The notes under the pieces are model-generated. The model saw only the letters and a program-made list of their open reading frames with translations. It ran no database searches and was not told the origin of the DNA. A stretch of DNA of 64,000 nt from UBA6926 sp045562535 (GTDB taxonomy: Bacteria > Chloroflexota > Dehalococcoidia > UBA6926). Below, piece by piece: positions 44,531 through 54,586 of the stretch (its first letter is position 1; each line of letters opens with the position of its first letter). The translations under genes and the position numbers were made by a program. The DNA lies in contig JBJKVP010000004.1 in assembly GCA_045562535.1 (NCBI GenBank), forward strand, positions 1-64,000, given 5' to 3'.

Positions 44531-46699
44531 CTAATTAAGAATGGGGCCGGTTTCCATCAATCGCAAAGAATCGTGTGAATATCCACTATACTCATCAATT
44601 TCACTAGATAGTTCCTCAAATACTTCTCCAGACGTGCCAAATTTCAACACATCGCTGTCCATTATTTTTGCCAATGTAGTAAGCGTTTCCCAAACAGGAT
44701 CAGCTTCTACTAGAGGTTCGATAATCGGGCTCACCAGTTGCAGGCGTTTTTCAACATTGGTAAAAGTACCTACAGATTCAGTGGCTACTGGCTGAGGCAA
44801 CACAATATTTGCTAAATCCATTAACGATTCTGGAATTGCCGTACCTTGGACTAACAAAAATTCAACTTTCCCAAGAGCTCGATACAAATCCTCTGTTTTT
44901 TTGTCAGATATATCTGGTATTCCACCTATCCAATAAACAGCTTTTATCTTATTTGATTCAACATTCTCAATAAAATTATCTAAGTTAAAGGTATCATCGA
45001 CTGCAGTGTCTTTAAAAGAATCGTTTATATCCAAAAGGCCTTGAGAGTTACTTTCACCAGACCTAAAAATGAAAGCATTAGAATCTAAATTCGACTTATT
45101 ATTTATCAAAGATATCTTTTCAATAACCTCGGGAGAACTAGAAAGTTCGGCCGCATGAACGAAAGAAATTCTTTCCGAAGGGTTAAAGAAATCGGATGCT
45201 CTCTGGATCTCGTCAAAGTTTAACCCTGTAAGCTCAACGAAACTTTCTTCACTGGTTTCAAAGGGTGTCGCAGTTTCCGATAGGCAATGCGACATTTTTT
45301 CCAGTACCAAAGGCTCAGTTCCACTCTTACATTGCAACCACATTCGGGCTGCCCTGCCTAATTCCTTAAATCGCTCTGGTCCTATTCCAATTAGGTTAGC
45401 ATCATTATAGTTAACGGCTTTATGTATCTGGTAAGCAGCAACAGGATGGGTTTCCTCAAGATCACTGCCCAAAAACACAATATTACGTGATTCAGATAAA
45501 TCTTTTATCTCAGAAGAGAAAGGTACTTCAAAATTATCATCAATTACCTTCATCAAAGATTCCGAACTATTTGTTACCTGGTTTGAATTCATCACTTCCC
45601 GTGCAAATTTATTAATTACATAGGAGTCTTCGTTGGAAATTGATGCTGAAGAAACTATGGCAAATTCATCACCGTTATATTTTTTGTATTGGGTCGCCGC
45701 AGCTTCTATCGCCTCTACAAGGTTTTTCTTTTCTAACTTAGAGCCCTCTTGAATTCCAGCATGTTTGATCCTATCTTCGGATAAAGCTTCGTCAGTAATC
45801 TTAAATTTTCCCATCACGCACGCTAGCCCTCCATTAGATCCACCATCTAAATCAGGCACAATCCGAAGAAGCTTACCGTCTTTCAATTCTGCAGTTAATT
45901 GGCATCCAATCTCACATTCTGTACATACCGTTGAAACCGTCTGGTCAGGTAACCCCTCCCATTTATTTTCTTTTTCCGTTAATGCACCTACCGGACATGC
46001 ATCTACACATGCACCACAAAACGTACAGCCACTTAGTGGATCAGAAAGAGGCACATCATTAGGGGTCCCCGGCAAAATTCGATCGCCCTTCTGCAACATA
46101 CTGATCGCTTCAACACCAATAACTTCATCACATATCCTCACACATCTAGCACACGCAATGCATAAATTATAGTCTCGATCTATATGGGGATCTTCTGTGC
46201 GAATAGGTAGTTCTCTATAAGAATACGGCAATAATTGTTCATTAACTCCAACAATCTCGACCGTAGCCTGTAACTCACACCTATGGTTCTGGGGGCACAC
46301 TACACATCTGTCTGTTACAGATACATTGCGTAAACATATATCGTTAGGGCCACAATGAACTATCCGATCACATGTTAAGCAACCATGAGGATGTTCAGAC
46401 ATTAGCAAATTTAAGACCGATTGCCGTAACTCGACCGTTTCATCTTTATTAGTAATATAACTTGCGTTCTCAGCCACTGGAGTAACACATGCAGCAGCAT
46501 AGCCAGGACGATCCTCTTGCTCAACCACGCACATTCGGCAAGCGCCATAAGATTTGATTCTCTCGTCGTAGCACAATGTTGGTATATAAATTCCAGCTAA
46601 TTGAGCAGCTTCTAAAATTGTAGCGTCTTTAGGAGCAGAAATTTGACGACCATCAATTGCCAAATTAACAAGATCTTCTTGTTGCTTGATATCAGTCAT
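44531..46699 (-). CDS. NuoG-like Fe-S / molybdopterin-fold subunit of an NADH-linked complex
   Basis: A 722-residue protein with the NuoG/HoxU/formate dehydrogenase N-terminal layout. It has a [2Fe-2S] ferredoxin domain (CYDERIKSYGACRMCVVE), a His/Cys cluster (HPHGCLTCDRIVHC), a Cys set CVVCPQNHRC, two 4Fe-4S motifs (CIACARCVRIC; CTFCGACVDACP) and a further Cys cluster (CTECEIGC). The ~400-residue C-terminal part has the molybdopterin oxidoreductase fold pattern but no evident Cys/Sec Mo ligand, so it is probably inactive as in NuoG. ATG 46699 has AGAGG six bases upstream. Its natural partners NuoE/NuoF are encoded at 55.3-57.5 kb, so they may form one diaphorase-like complex. Confidence 0.82.
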   Translation of the reverse strand: MTDIKQQEDLVNLAIDGRQISAPKDATILEAAQLAGIYIPTLCYDERIKSYGACRMCVVEQEDRPGYAAACVTPVAENASYITNKDETVELRQSVLNLLMSEHPHGCLTCDRIVHCGPNDICLRNVSVTDRCVVCPQNHRCELQATVEIVGVNEQLLPYSYRELPIRTEDPHIDRDYNLCIACARCVRICDEVIGVEAISMLQKGDRILPGTPNDVPLSDPLSGCTFCGACVDACPVGALTEKENKWEGLPDQTVSTVCTECEIGCQLTAELKDGKLLRIVPDLDGGSNGGLACVMGKFKITDEALSEDRIKHAGIQEGSKLEKKNLVEAIEAAATQYKKYNGDEFAIVSSASISNEDSYVINKFAREVMNSNQVTNSSESLMKVIDDNFEVPFSSEIKDLSESRNIVFLGSDLEETHPVAAYQIHKAVNYNDANLIGIGPERFKELGRAARMWLQCKSGTEPLVLEKMSHCLSETATPFETSEESFVELTGLNFDEIQRASDFFNPSERISFVHAAELSSSPEVIEKISLINNKSNLDSNAFIFRSGESNSQGLLDINDSFKDTAVDDTFNLDNFIENVESNKIKAVYWIGGIPDISDKKTEDLYRALGKVEFLLVQGTAIPESLMDLANIVLPQPVATESVGTFTNVEKRLQLVSPIIEPLVEADPVWETLTTLAKIMDSDVLKFGTSGEVFEELSSEIDEYSGYSHDSLRLMETGPILN

Positions 46700-46794
46700 C
46701 AAATACCTCTTCTCGTCGCTCCAGTAGTTTAATTGTGATTTCTATCACAATTAAACTACATACATTTTACACTGAATATGCTTGAAAAGAAAAT

Positions 46795-48081
46795 TTATTG
46801 CAGAATACTACTGTTTTGAGTCAGTATTGGTGGCTTTGCCGCGGCAAAAAAGAACGCACCCAGCAAAGTAAATCCGGCGAATACTCCAAAGGCAGGCGAA
46901 TAAGTTCCAACGGCGTCCCCTATACCAGCTCCTATAAGGGGCCCAGTTGTAGTACCAATTTGGATAATCAAGGAAGACCAACCCATAATAGTTGCGAAGG
47001 ATCCCCTACCAAAATAATCTGCCCTAATCGAAGTCATTAAAGGCCCTCTAAACCCCCAAGACAAACCGTGTAGTACAGCAAACACAACTACCATGCCCGC
47101 AGACTTGGCAAACGTTAAGAAGAGTAGAGCAATAGTGTGCCCCACCATACAGATCACTATCAATACCCTTTTATTGAGTCGGTCGCCAAATACACCAATC
47201 GATGCCTGTGCAAAAACCATTACCACCGTTAGAAGAGTGAAAATAGAAGCGCCAGTGACTGCAGTGATAGAAAGATTTTCCGTTAAATGAGGTATAAATA
47301 GAGCATTAACACCGGCAACCGCCACTAAAGCAGATGCATGGCCCAAAGATAAAAACCAAAATGCCCCGCCTTTTAGTGCTTCTCTCGTAGACATATAGGG
47401 CTCATCGAGGAATGCGTCTTTATCCCCGGTATCATCATTATCGTCAATAATTTGTCCATCCGGTAAATACCCGTGAGGTTCAGGAGCATGCCTCATCATA
47501 AGGGATACCGGGATAGCAACGATTAGAACCAAAACACCCGACCAAAAGGCGGTTTCTCTCCAACCTATAAGATCCAAAATAATCACCAGTGGAGTAACCG
47601 CTAGGCCAGAAACGCCCCAGCCAGTTGCTGCAAAGCCCATAGCTTTTGCCCTTTTTTTGTTAAACCAGTTTGCTAGGGCTGAGTTAACCGTTATGAAGCC
47701 TCCCAAACTGGCACCCAATGAAATTACTATATATGACAAATAAAATTGAATTAGAGTTTGAACACGGCTTAGGAGGAAAAAACCAACCGCATATATAATG
47801 GTACCAATAACTAATATGACTCTAGTCCCGAACTTATCAACAGCCCAACCTTGGATAGGGCCAAGTAAACCACTTTCAGCTCTCGATAAAGAAAAAGCTA
47901 ACGCTACCTGCGATCGCGACCAGCTGAACTCAGATCGGAGATGAACAAAATAGAGTTGAAAAGCGTTGAAAAACAGCCCTCCATTCAAAGATTGAATAAT
48001 CCAAGCGCCTGCTACTATATACCAACCATAAAAAATGCGATTTTTTCGAATGTTTTTATCATTTTTCCCGTTAACTATCAC
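46795..48081 (-). CDS. MFS transporter (monocarboxylate/oxalate-formate-like)
   Basis: A 428-residue, 12-helix permease. It has FYGWYIVAGAWIIQSLNGGLFFNAF at the start (typical of the MFS monocarboxylate/OFA group), GPIQGWAVDKFGTR after helix 2, NWFNKKRAKAMG and GFRGPLMTSIRADYFGR. The cytoplasmic loop is ~40 residues long and acidic (DDNDDTGDKDAF). The start is GTG with AAAGGTGA upstream. It lies 43 bp after the crotonase gene, in a run of catabolic genes, so it may import an organic acid degraded by the cluster. Confidence 0.88.
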   Translation of the reverse strand: MIVNGKNDKNIRKNRIFYGWYIVAGAWIIQSLNGGLFFNAFQLYFVHLRSEFSWSRSQVALAFSLSRAESGLLGPIQGWAVDKFGTRVILVIGTIIYAVGFFLLSRVQTLIQFYLSYIVISLGASLGGFITVNSALANWFNKKRAKAMGFAATGWGVSGLAVTPLVIILDLIGWRETAFWSGVLVLIVAIPVSLMMRHAPEPHGYLPDGQIIDDNDDTGDKDAFLDEPYMSTREALKGGAFWFLSLGHASALVAVAGVNALFIPHLTENLSITAVTGASIFTLLTVVMVFAQASIGVFGDRLNKRVLIVICMVGHTIALLFLTFAKSAGMVVVFAVLHGLSWGFRGPLMTSIRADYFGRGSFATIMGWSSLIIQIGTTTGPLIGAGIGDAVGTYSPAFGVFAGFTLLGAFFFAAAKPPILTQNSSILQ

Positions 48082-48124
48082 TTATCACCTTTTTAAATTT
48101 ATTGTATATATGGGTAGGAGAAAA

Positions 48125-48898
48125 TCACCGATTATTCCAATCAGGTTTACGTTTTTCCCGGAAAGCTTCACGCCCTTCCTCGCGGTCTTCAGATAAATCA
48201 ACTCTAGTTCCCATACGAGCAAAGTCACGCCATGCTTTAACTTCACGGAATTCTTTCTGACTGTCCCAAGCTTTTTTGATTGCCTGTATAACCAAAGGTG
48301 CTTTACCTGCTATCCGATCTGCCAATTCCATAGTAGTAGTCATTAAGTCATCAGGCTCTGAAATCTCATTTACTATACCAGCTCTATATGCGTCTTCCGC
48401 ATTTATGGGATCACCTGTGTACAACGCATAATTTGCTACAGCTGAAGGGCTAGCCATCCAAAAATCATGCAGTGCTCCTGGCATCATACCTATACCGACC
48501 AGAGGATATCCAATGCTACCATTAGATGAAATAATCCTTAAATCACTCTGCATAGCGATCGCAGCACCCATGCCCAAGGCGTGCCCATTAATAGCAGCAA
48601 TAACAGGCTTGTTTAAATCATATTCTCGAGGGAACAAGCTAGCCTCCGCGTAGTCAGCAGGCTTACCAGTGTTTCTATCCGATAGCGATTTATCATCCTT
48701 TAAGTCTGCACCAACGCAAAAAGCTCTTTGGCCAGATCCAGTAATAACTCCTATAACCACTTTCGAATCATCCCTTAATTGTTTCCACGCAGCATCCAAG
48801 TCGTATTGATTATCAAGCGATAGAGCATTCATTTTTTCAGGTCGATCAATCGTGATAACGGCCACTTTACCTACAACTTCATATTTTATAGAACTCAA
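48125..48898 (-). CDS. Enoyl-CoA hydratase/isomerase family protein
   Basis: A 257-residue crotonase. It has VAVITIDRPEKMNALSLDNQ, GSGQRAFCVGADLKDD and PVIAAINGHALGMGAAIAMQSDLRI for the oxyanion hole, then SIGYPLVGIGMMPGALHDF. Catalytic Glu at both classical hydratase positions is not evident: GMGAAIAMQ has Ala at the first and Val follows the Pro at the second. It may be an isomerase, hydrolase or dehalogenase-like member. It is distinct from the three paralogs at 19.6-23 kb. The start is TTG after GAGGTGA. It is part of the minus-strand catabolic run, 45 bp after the alpha/beta hydrolase. Confidence 0.82.
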   Translation of the reverse strand: MSSIKYEVVGKVAVITIDRPEKMNALSLDNQYDLDAAWKQLRDDSKVVIGVITGSGQRAFCVGADLKDDKSLSDRNTGKPADYAEASLFPREYDLNKPVIAAINGHALGMGAAIAMQSDLRIISSNGSIGYPLVGIGMMPGALHDFWMASPSAVANYALYTGDPINAEDAYRAGIVNEISEPDDLMTTTMELADRIAGKAPLVIQAIKKAWDSQKEFREVKAWRDFARMGTRVDLSEDREEGREAFREKRKPDWNNR

Positions 48899-48943
48899 TT
48901 TCTCACCTCTTCAATATATAAATATCAACATAAACATTATTTC

Positions 48944-49747
48944 CTAGCTTGGAAGGCGGCCGTTCAAAAAAAATTCCTCTGCGTAATCAGCTATTAATTC
49001 TGGTGCTTCCATATATATGGCATGGCCCAATCCATTTACAATGACATATGATGCATTCGGCAATTTCGAAGCTACGTTATTAAAATGCGATTCTATCAAA
49101 GGATTCTTATCGATAACCATTAATAGCGTGGGCGAAGTGATACTCTCTGCCTCGTCAACAAGCTCGAAGTGATCTACTTTCATCTCGTCAATATTGTAAA
49201 CACTAGGATCCCACTTAACTCTAACTTTGCCGTCATCTAGAATTTCGGTCTCATATAATAAAACATCTTGTAATACTTCTTCTGTCCAATTACGTGTTTG
49301 TTTATTATTTTTTAGTCGCCCTCTCAGTTCATCCAAGCTGGGCCATCCATTTTTTCTTTTTTGGCCTGTTGGTGTACCATCCTCTTTAAAGGTTCCTACT
49401 CGAACCCAATGTTTGAAGCCCTCAGGTATGGGCTCAATCATAAAAAACCCCTTAACACGCTCGCTATATTTTGCAGCATATCTAGCACCCGGGAGTGTAC
49501 CCAAAGAATGAACCATTAGGTAATGTTCGTGAATTCCGAGAAATTCTGTTATTTCTAACAAATCTTTCATTCGACCTATAGAGTTATTCCCAATATTAGA
49601 GGCTCCACTATCACCGTGGCCTCTAATATCAACAGATATAACACGGAATCGACTATGTAATCTTCTTGCAACAGCGTTCCAACTATTCGCTGTTCGCCTC
49701 CCACCGTGAATAGTTATTAATGGTGGACCATCGCCTCCCCAATCCAA
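48944..49747 (-). CDS. Alpha/beta-hydrolase (start codon uncertain)
   Basis: At least 267 residues. It has LITIHGGRRTANSW, SVDIRGHGDSG, the nucleophile in LMVHSLGTLPG and His in NGLGHAIYMEAPE; the acid is in LLMVIDKNPL. The first canonical start in frame is TTG 49747, but family members need residues before it. In the same frame upstream reads YIPVDGVELHVLDWGG, typical of these enzymes, back to a TGA within the preceding gene with no ATG/GTG/TTG. A rare ATA start overlapping the CoA-transferase stop (after AAAGGGG) is possible. It is probably part of the CoA-transferase operon. Confidence 0.8.
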   Translation of the reverse strand: MDWGGDGPPLITIHGGRRTANSWNAVARRLHSRFRVISVDIRGHGDSGASNIGNNSIGRMKDLLEITEFLGIHEHYLMVHSLGTLPGARYAAKYSERVKGFFMIEPIPEGFKHWVRVGTFKEDGTPTGQKRKNGWPSLDELRGRLKNNKQTRNWTEEVLQDVLLYETEILDDGKVRVKWDPSVYNIDEMKVDHFELVDEAESITSPTLLMVIDKNPLIESHFNNVASKLPNASYVIVNGLGHAIYMEAPELIADYAEEFFLNGRLPS

Positions 49748-49830
49748 AACATGTAATTCAACACCATCAACAGGTATATACTTACTCGTTGGTTTAGGAG
49801 TATTATTCGTTACCTCTGCTATCTCCTCTA

Positions 49831-52185
49831 TTATGTTAAAACCCCTTTTTCAGCCAACTCGCCGATCTCTTTAACCGACATATCAAATAATTCGGTCAAT
49901 ATTTTTGGAGTATGTTGATTAACTAGAGGAGCAGGTTTCTGTTGACCTGCAATCATTCCATTTACTCTCCATGGTATACCAGCTGACCTTCGTATTCCCA
50001 CTTCAGGGTGGTCAACGGGACCTATAAATCCTCTATCTACGATATGTGGGTCGTTTACTAATTCTTGAGGATTTAATATGGGAGCTGCAGGAACTCCAAA
50101 CCTAATTAGGGCAAGAGCTGCTTCACGTTTGGTCCGCATTTTCGACCAATTCTCAATTAATGTATCAAGTTCATCCTCATGAAGTTTCCTTCCTTCCTCA
50201 GTACTAAAAGGAGAATCCAAACGATGCTCGATACCTAGAGCTGAACATAATCCTTTCCACTCTCGATCGGTTCTAACGGATAAAGCGACCCATTGATCAT
50301 CCCCTTGGCAAGGGTAAACATTATGCGGGGCATGGTGAGGATGTCGATTACCTTGAGCTCGGGGAACATACGTATCGGTCGACATTGCAACAAATGGTTG
50401 AACCATCAAAGTCATTAACGCTTCAGACATCGACAAATCTATATGCTGGCTATTCCCATGAATATCTCTTTCTTTTAATGCAGTAATAGTTGCAAAAATG
50501 GCATACAAACCGCTAACAACATCAGGAAAATATGAACCTAAAAGGCGTGGATGATCTTCGCTATAACCAGTTACACCGGCAAGACCACTATGCGCATTTA
50601 CAATACTATGCAAAGCCCTATAGTCTTTTAAGGGACCTGTTCTGCCAAAACCAGAAACTGATGTATATATTATTTTGGGGTTCTCTTTGGATAAATCCTC
50701 AAAGCCTAGGCCCAATCTTTCCATCAAGCCCGTAGAATAGTTTTCCATCACAACGTCAGCTTTTACCGCAATTCTTTTCGCTAATTTCCGGCCTTCCTCA
50801 GTCTGCAAATTGATTGAAATACTTCTCTTGCCAGAATTTAACACGTTATAGGGTGCAGCACGATTCAACCCTTTTACATCATCGGCCATAGGTGGTGAAG
50901 TCCTATTATCAAATGGACTATGACGGCTCTCTACTTGAATAACATCGGCACCTAATGCTGCCAACCATTTAGCGGCGAAAGGAATCGCTATAAATTGGCC
51001 AAAGTCAACAATCTTAATTCCTCTAAGTGGCAATAAAACACTTGGATCTTCTTTGGCATCTTCAGAGATCTCTACGGGGGTTTCATTCTTTTTTGTTTTG
51101 CCATTGGATATTTGGAATGGAATGCCTGGAAACCTAATAGATTTTCCATCATCATCATTGGTTTCTCTTACAAATTTCCGGTACTCAATTTGCTCCGATT
51201 CATACGCATCTAAGGCACTAGAGGACCAATATGCTGGTATACCACGCGACTGTAAATCTTGAGTTAGTTCTTTATAGTCCCGTTCGCGAGTCCATTCAAT
51301 TAACAATATCTCCAAGGCATCCCAATTTGCAGCTCTTACTGAACTGTCCGAAAATTCTTCTGCAAGTGCCCATCCGGGCCGATCCATCGCAGACAACAAT
51401 AAATCCCAATGTTTATCGCTCATCGCAACTAAGACGACCCAACCATCTTTACACGGTATGTAGCAATTTGGCTGGCGCGCTAAAATATTGGGTCCTCTTA
51501 ACCACATATCCTTAAGGTATTCATATTGCGCAACAGGATGATAATTAAGAGCAACTAATGCCTCTAATTCAGATACTGAAATTCTTTGGCCAGGTAAATC
51601 AGGTCCAGATGCGATGATAGATGTCGCTGCAACGACCCCTCCTATAACACTTGGTATAGATACTCCCGTAGGCATGAGTGGAGGCTCATTAGCAAGATCT
51701 TTAGGAGTATCGGGTACTCCTGGGGTAGTCCATGCCATACCAGACCACGCCCAAAGGGATAAATCACTTGCGGCATAAGATTTATAAGGGCCGGATGATC
51801 CAAAAGGGCTAACAGATAGGACAGTTAAATTCGGGTTAATAGCTTGAACATGTGTCCATTTGAGTGGGGATCCTTCATTATCCATTAAGCCAACATCTTC
51901 AATGACCACGTGAACATCCAAAATTAGTTTACGAATCTCCTCCATACCCTCAGTTGTCGAAACATCTAGCGGCAGAGTGTTTTTTCCATCGTTGAGTGCA
52001 TGGTGAACGCCTTTTTCCCAATCGGCAACATCCCTGGATGGATTCAAATCACGGTATAGAGTTCTAGATCCTGTTGGCCGATCCACCTGTGCACCCAAAT
52101 CAGATAGTAAGCGAGATGCATAAGCCCCACCAATACTTGCAGTAATATCTAGTATTTTAAGGTTATCTAGGGCGTCTCCAATCAT
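49831..52185 (-). CDS. CaiB/BaiF-type CoA-transferase, tandem two-domain form
   Basis: A 784-residue family III CoA-transferase made of two full-length copies. The first starts LKILDITASIGGAYASRLLSDLGA; the second starts at ~390 with IKIVDFGQFIAIPFAAKWLAALGADV. The usual catalytic Asp lies in HIDLSMSEAL of the second half. The matching place in the first half reads RISVSELEAL, with Ser, so only the second half is expected to be active. The enzyme swaps CoA between carboxylic acids. It starts 2 bp after the hydantoinase-like gene, and the alpha/beta hydrolase follows directly. Single-domain members are ~400 residues; fused forms are known. Confidence 0.88.
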   Translation of the reverse strand: MIGDALDNLKILDITASIGGAYASRLLSDLGAQVDRPTGSRTLYRDLNPSRDVADWEKGVHHALNDGKNTLPLDVSTTEGMEEIRKLILDVHVVIEDVGLMDNEGSPLKWTHVQAINPNLTVLSVSPFGSSGPYKSYAASDLSLWAWSGMAWTTPGVPDTPKDLANEPPLMPTGVSIPSVIGGVVAATSIIASGPDLPGQRISVSELEALVALNYHPVAQYEYLKDMWLRGPNILARQPNCYIPCKDGWVVLVAMSDKHWDLLLSAMDRPGWALAEEFSDSSVRAANWDALEILLIEWTRERDYKELTQDLQSRGIPAYWSSSALDAYESEQIEYRKFVRETNDDDGKSIRFPGIPFQISNGKTKKNETPVEISEDAKEDPSVLLPLRGIKIVDFGQFIAIPFAAKWLAALGADVIQVESRHSPFDNRTSPPMADDVKGLNRAAPYNVLNSGKRSISINLQTEEGRKLAKRIAVKADVVMENYSTGLMERLGLGFEDLSKENPKIIYTSVSGFGRTGPLKDYRALHSIVNAHSGLAGVTGYSEDHPRLLGSYFPDVVSGLYAIFATITALKERDIHGNSQHIDLSMSEALMTLMVQPFVAMSTDTYVPRAQGNRHPHHAPHNVYPCQGDDQWVALSVRTDREWKGLCSALGIEHRLDSPFSTEEGRKLHEDELDTLIENWSKMRTKREAALALIRFGVPAAPILNPQELVNDPHIVDRGFIGPVDHPEVGIRRSAGIPWRVNGMIAGQQKPAPLVNQHTPKILTELFDMSVKEIGELAEKGVLT

Positions 52186-52187
52186 AT

Positions 52188-53558
52188 TTATTCCTCAAGT
52201 TTCCGATTTAAATATTGCCCATTCCCAGGCTCTGCAAGCAATTCACCATCTTTAGCCACTACTCTACCTCGAATCATCGTCATAACTGGCCACCCTGTAA
52301 ATTCATAATTTTCATAAATCGAATAATCTGCTCTACCCTGCAGAGATTCAGCAGTAACAATTTTTGTTAAATCTGGATCGACCACGATGAGATCAGCATC
52401 AGAGTCAATTCTAAGAGAGCCTTTTTGAGGCCACAGACCAAAAATTTTGCTAACATTTCCAGATGATATTTCAGCTATCCTCTGTAAAGGAATATCACGC
52501 TTATGATAACCTTCAGTCAACAAAACTGGTAATATAACTGGCATATTAGGTTGTCCCGGAGAAGCTTCCCAAACCGTGCCTTGTTTCTTTTCACCCAATC
52601 GAGGAGCATGATCAGAACCTATTGTATCTATTGTTCCATCTCTTATTGCATCCCACATCGATTCAAGATCATCTGGACTTCTTAACGGGGGGTTTTGCTT
52701 ACCGTAGGTACCCACTTTCGATTCGTAAGTGTGAGTTAGATAATGGGGACAAGTTTCAACAAATACCTTTCCTCCTCTAGACCTAAACGCACGGACTTCC
52801 TCCAACGTTTCTTGTGTTGAAGTATGGACAATATAAGCCGATGCTCCCGTCTCTTTGGCAAACATCATTGCTCGTGCTGCAGCTTCAGCTTCTACAAAAG
52901 CTGGCCGGGCTTCATGCCATGCCTTTAAATCATCTCTACCTTGGTTTTGTAATTTTTCTCGTATTGACCAAACGACTTCTATGTTCTCAGTATGAACACA
53001 AACAACGGTTCCAGGTCTTTGGGACAACTCATCAAAAAGTTCATACATCAACCCGTCATCTATCGGAGGGAGACCTATGTAAGATCCTTCTTCCCCTCGA
53101 AAACTCATAAAAAATTTAAAACTGGCAATTCCATAATCATTAATGTATTTGTCAATTTCTTTCATCTGCTCCCGAGTAGATATAACAGCATGTAATCCAT
53201 AATCTACGTGGACTTGAGCATCTGCTTTGTTCCTGTTAGATCGATATTCCGATTCATAGGGTTCATTTGACATCAAAAAATTCATGAGCGTGGTAACTCC
53301 ATGGAGGGCAGCCGCACGAGTCTCTGTTAAATAGTCAGTTTCAGGGTCACCTAATCCCAAATGATTGTGAGGATCAATTACACCGGGTAGAACTAATTTT
53401 CCATCTACATCGATAATCTCATCTGCTTCAGGTTGGGTTTCTCGATTTATATATGCAGCAATTTTCCCATTTTTTACACCCAAATCGATATTCTGAATGT
53501 CTTCGCTGTATGGAATAACGACTCTACCATTTCTTATAATTTTATCGAACTTAACCAA
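52188..53558 (-). CDS. Hydantoinase/dihydropyrimidinase-like amidohydrolase
   Basis: A 456-residue cyclic amidohydrolase of the D-hydantoinase/allantoinase group. It has a KIIRNGRVV start, LPGVIDPHNHLG (His-x-His), the carboxylated Lys in IASFKFFMSF, VCVHTEN and AYIVHTST for His ligands, and IGSDHAPR for Asp. Such enzymes open cyclic ureides. The TTG at 53558 follows GGAGGAG and matches the family start; a longer ATG-initiated frame begins 24 bp earlier. The neighbouring cysteine hydrolase, PEP-mutase-like protein and CoA-transferase suggest a breakdown route for an N-containing ring compound. Confidence 0.85.
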   Translation of the reverse strand: MVKFDKIIRNGRVVIPYSEDIQNIDLGVKNGKIAAYINRETQPEADEIIDVDGKLVLPGVIDPHNHLGLGDPETDYLTETRAAALHGVTTLMNFLMSNEPYESEYRSNRNKADAQVHVDYGLHAVISTREQMKEIDKYINDYGIASFKFFMSFRGEEGSYIGLPPIDDGLMYELFDELSQRPGTVVCVHTENIEVVWSIREKLQNQGRDDLKAWHEARPAFVEAEAAARAMMFAKETGASAYIVHTSTQETLEEVRAFRSRGGKVFVETCPHYLTHTYESKVGTYGKQNPPLRSPDDLESMWDAIRDGTIDTIGSDHAPRLGEKKQGTVWEASPGQPNMPVILPVLLTEGYHKRDIPLQRIAEISSGNVSKIFGLWPQKGSLRIDSDADLIVVDPDLTKIVTAESLQGRADYSIYENYEFTGWPVMTMIRGRVVAKDGELLAEPGNGQYLNRKLEE

Positions 53559-53666
53559 TATTTTGACTCCTCCATAAAACAAACATTAAATCAAAAAAAG
53601 CTACTACAAACCTTACCACATTTATACCAATCAAATACACAACTCCAAGTATTTAAATACTATTAG

Positions 53667-54536
53667 TTACTCGGAATCAGAAAGTAGATCACTTTCTAAT
53701 GATTGGTATTTTTCCAAATCCAATATTTGATTTCTTTCACCTAATGGCATAATTGGGTTAGATAATTTTTGATGGTATCCATCCTTTTTAAGTTCATTAA
53801 GATTAGACCAAACGGCTTGCCCTGCACTCCCGATCGCCAAACCAGAATATCCTACCAAGCGATAACCTAACTCTCCTAATTTATCAGGAGCAACCATTGG
53901 AGTTTTACCACCTTCCGTTAAAACCACCATTAGAGGTATACCATCTAACATCGTAGGTATTTTATTCAGTTGTTCGGATGAAGCGATACCGGACACAAAT
54001 CCCATATCTGCTCCTTCGGCGACATAGGAAGAAATTCGATCTACAGCTGAATCCAAACCTTCTACTGATATAGAATCAGTCCGCGCGATTACAACAAAAT
54101 CAGAGTCCTTTTTTGCGCCGACAGCAGACTTTATTTTTATAATCATTTCCTCTTTTGGGATCACTTGAACACCTTCCAGGTGACCACATAATTTGGGGTC
54201 TTTTTGATCTTCAATAAATAGTGCAGCTACTCCAGCAGACTCAAAATGTTTGACGGTTCTTGATACTTGGAGTGGGCCACCATAGCCAGTATCAGCATCA
54301 GCTATAACAGGAATATTAACTGCTTCAACAATTCTCTTGGCTTGAATCACGACTTCGTCTCTCGATAACAACCCGACATCAGGTAACCCAAAGGCTGAAG
54401 CCGCAACTGCAGATCCACTTATACCCACGCACTCGAAGCCAGCCTTCTCTATAAGCATTGCGGAAAATGCATCATACGCAAAAGGTACTACAAGGGGTTT
54501 ATTACTAATCAATAATTCTCTTAGATTTCTATTCAT
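53667..54536 (-). CDS. Isocitrate lyase/PEP mutase family enzyme
   Basis: A 289-residue TIM barrel. Signatures are VVPFAYDAFSAMLIEKAGF, IPVIADADTGYGGP (Mg site), FIEDQKDPKLCGHLEG with the conserved Cys-Gly-His, and VVIARTDSISVEGLDSAVDR. This family includes methylisocitrate lyase, oxaloacetate hydrolase and 2,3-dimethylmalate lyase, all C-C or P-C cutting. The loop KLCGH fits lyase rather than PEP mutase. ATG 54536 is chosen; an upstream TTG is less likely. It is the third gene of the catabolic run. Confidence 0.85.
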   Translation of the reverse strand: MNRNLRELLISNKPLVVPFAYDAFSAMLIEKAGFECVGISGSAVAASAFGLPDVGLLSRDEVVIQAKRIVEAVNIPVIADADTGYGGPLQVSRTVKHFESAGVAALFIEDQKDPKLCGHLEGVQVIPKEEMIIKIKSAVGAKKDSDFVVIARTDSISVEGLDSAVDRISSYVAEGADMGFVSGIASSEQLNKIPTMLDGIPLMVVLTEGGKTPMVAPDKLGELGYRLVGYSGLAIGSAGQAVWSNLNELKKDGYHQKLSNPIMPLGERNQILDLEKYQSLESDLLSDSE

Positions 54537-54586
54537 TGATATGATCCCGACCAATTAAACGCGGCTTTTTCATTTTATAGGATTTT

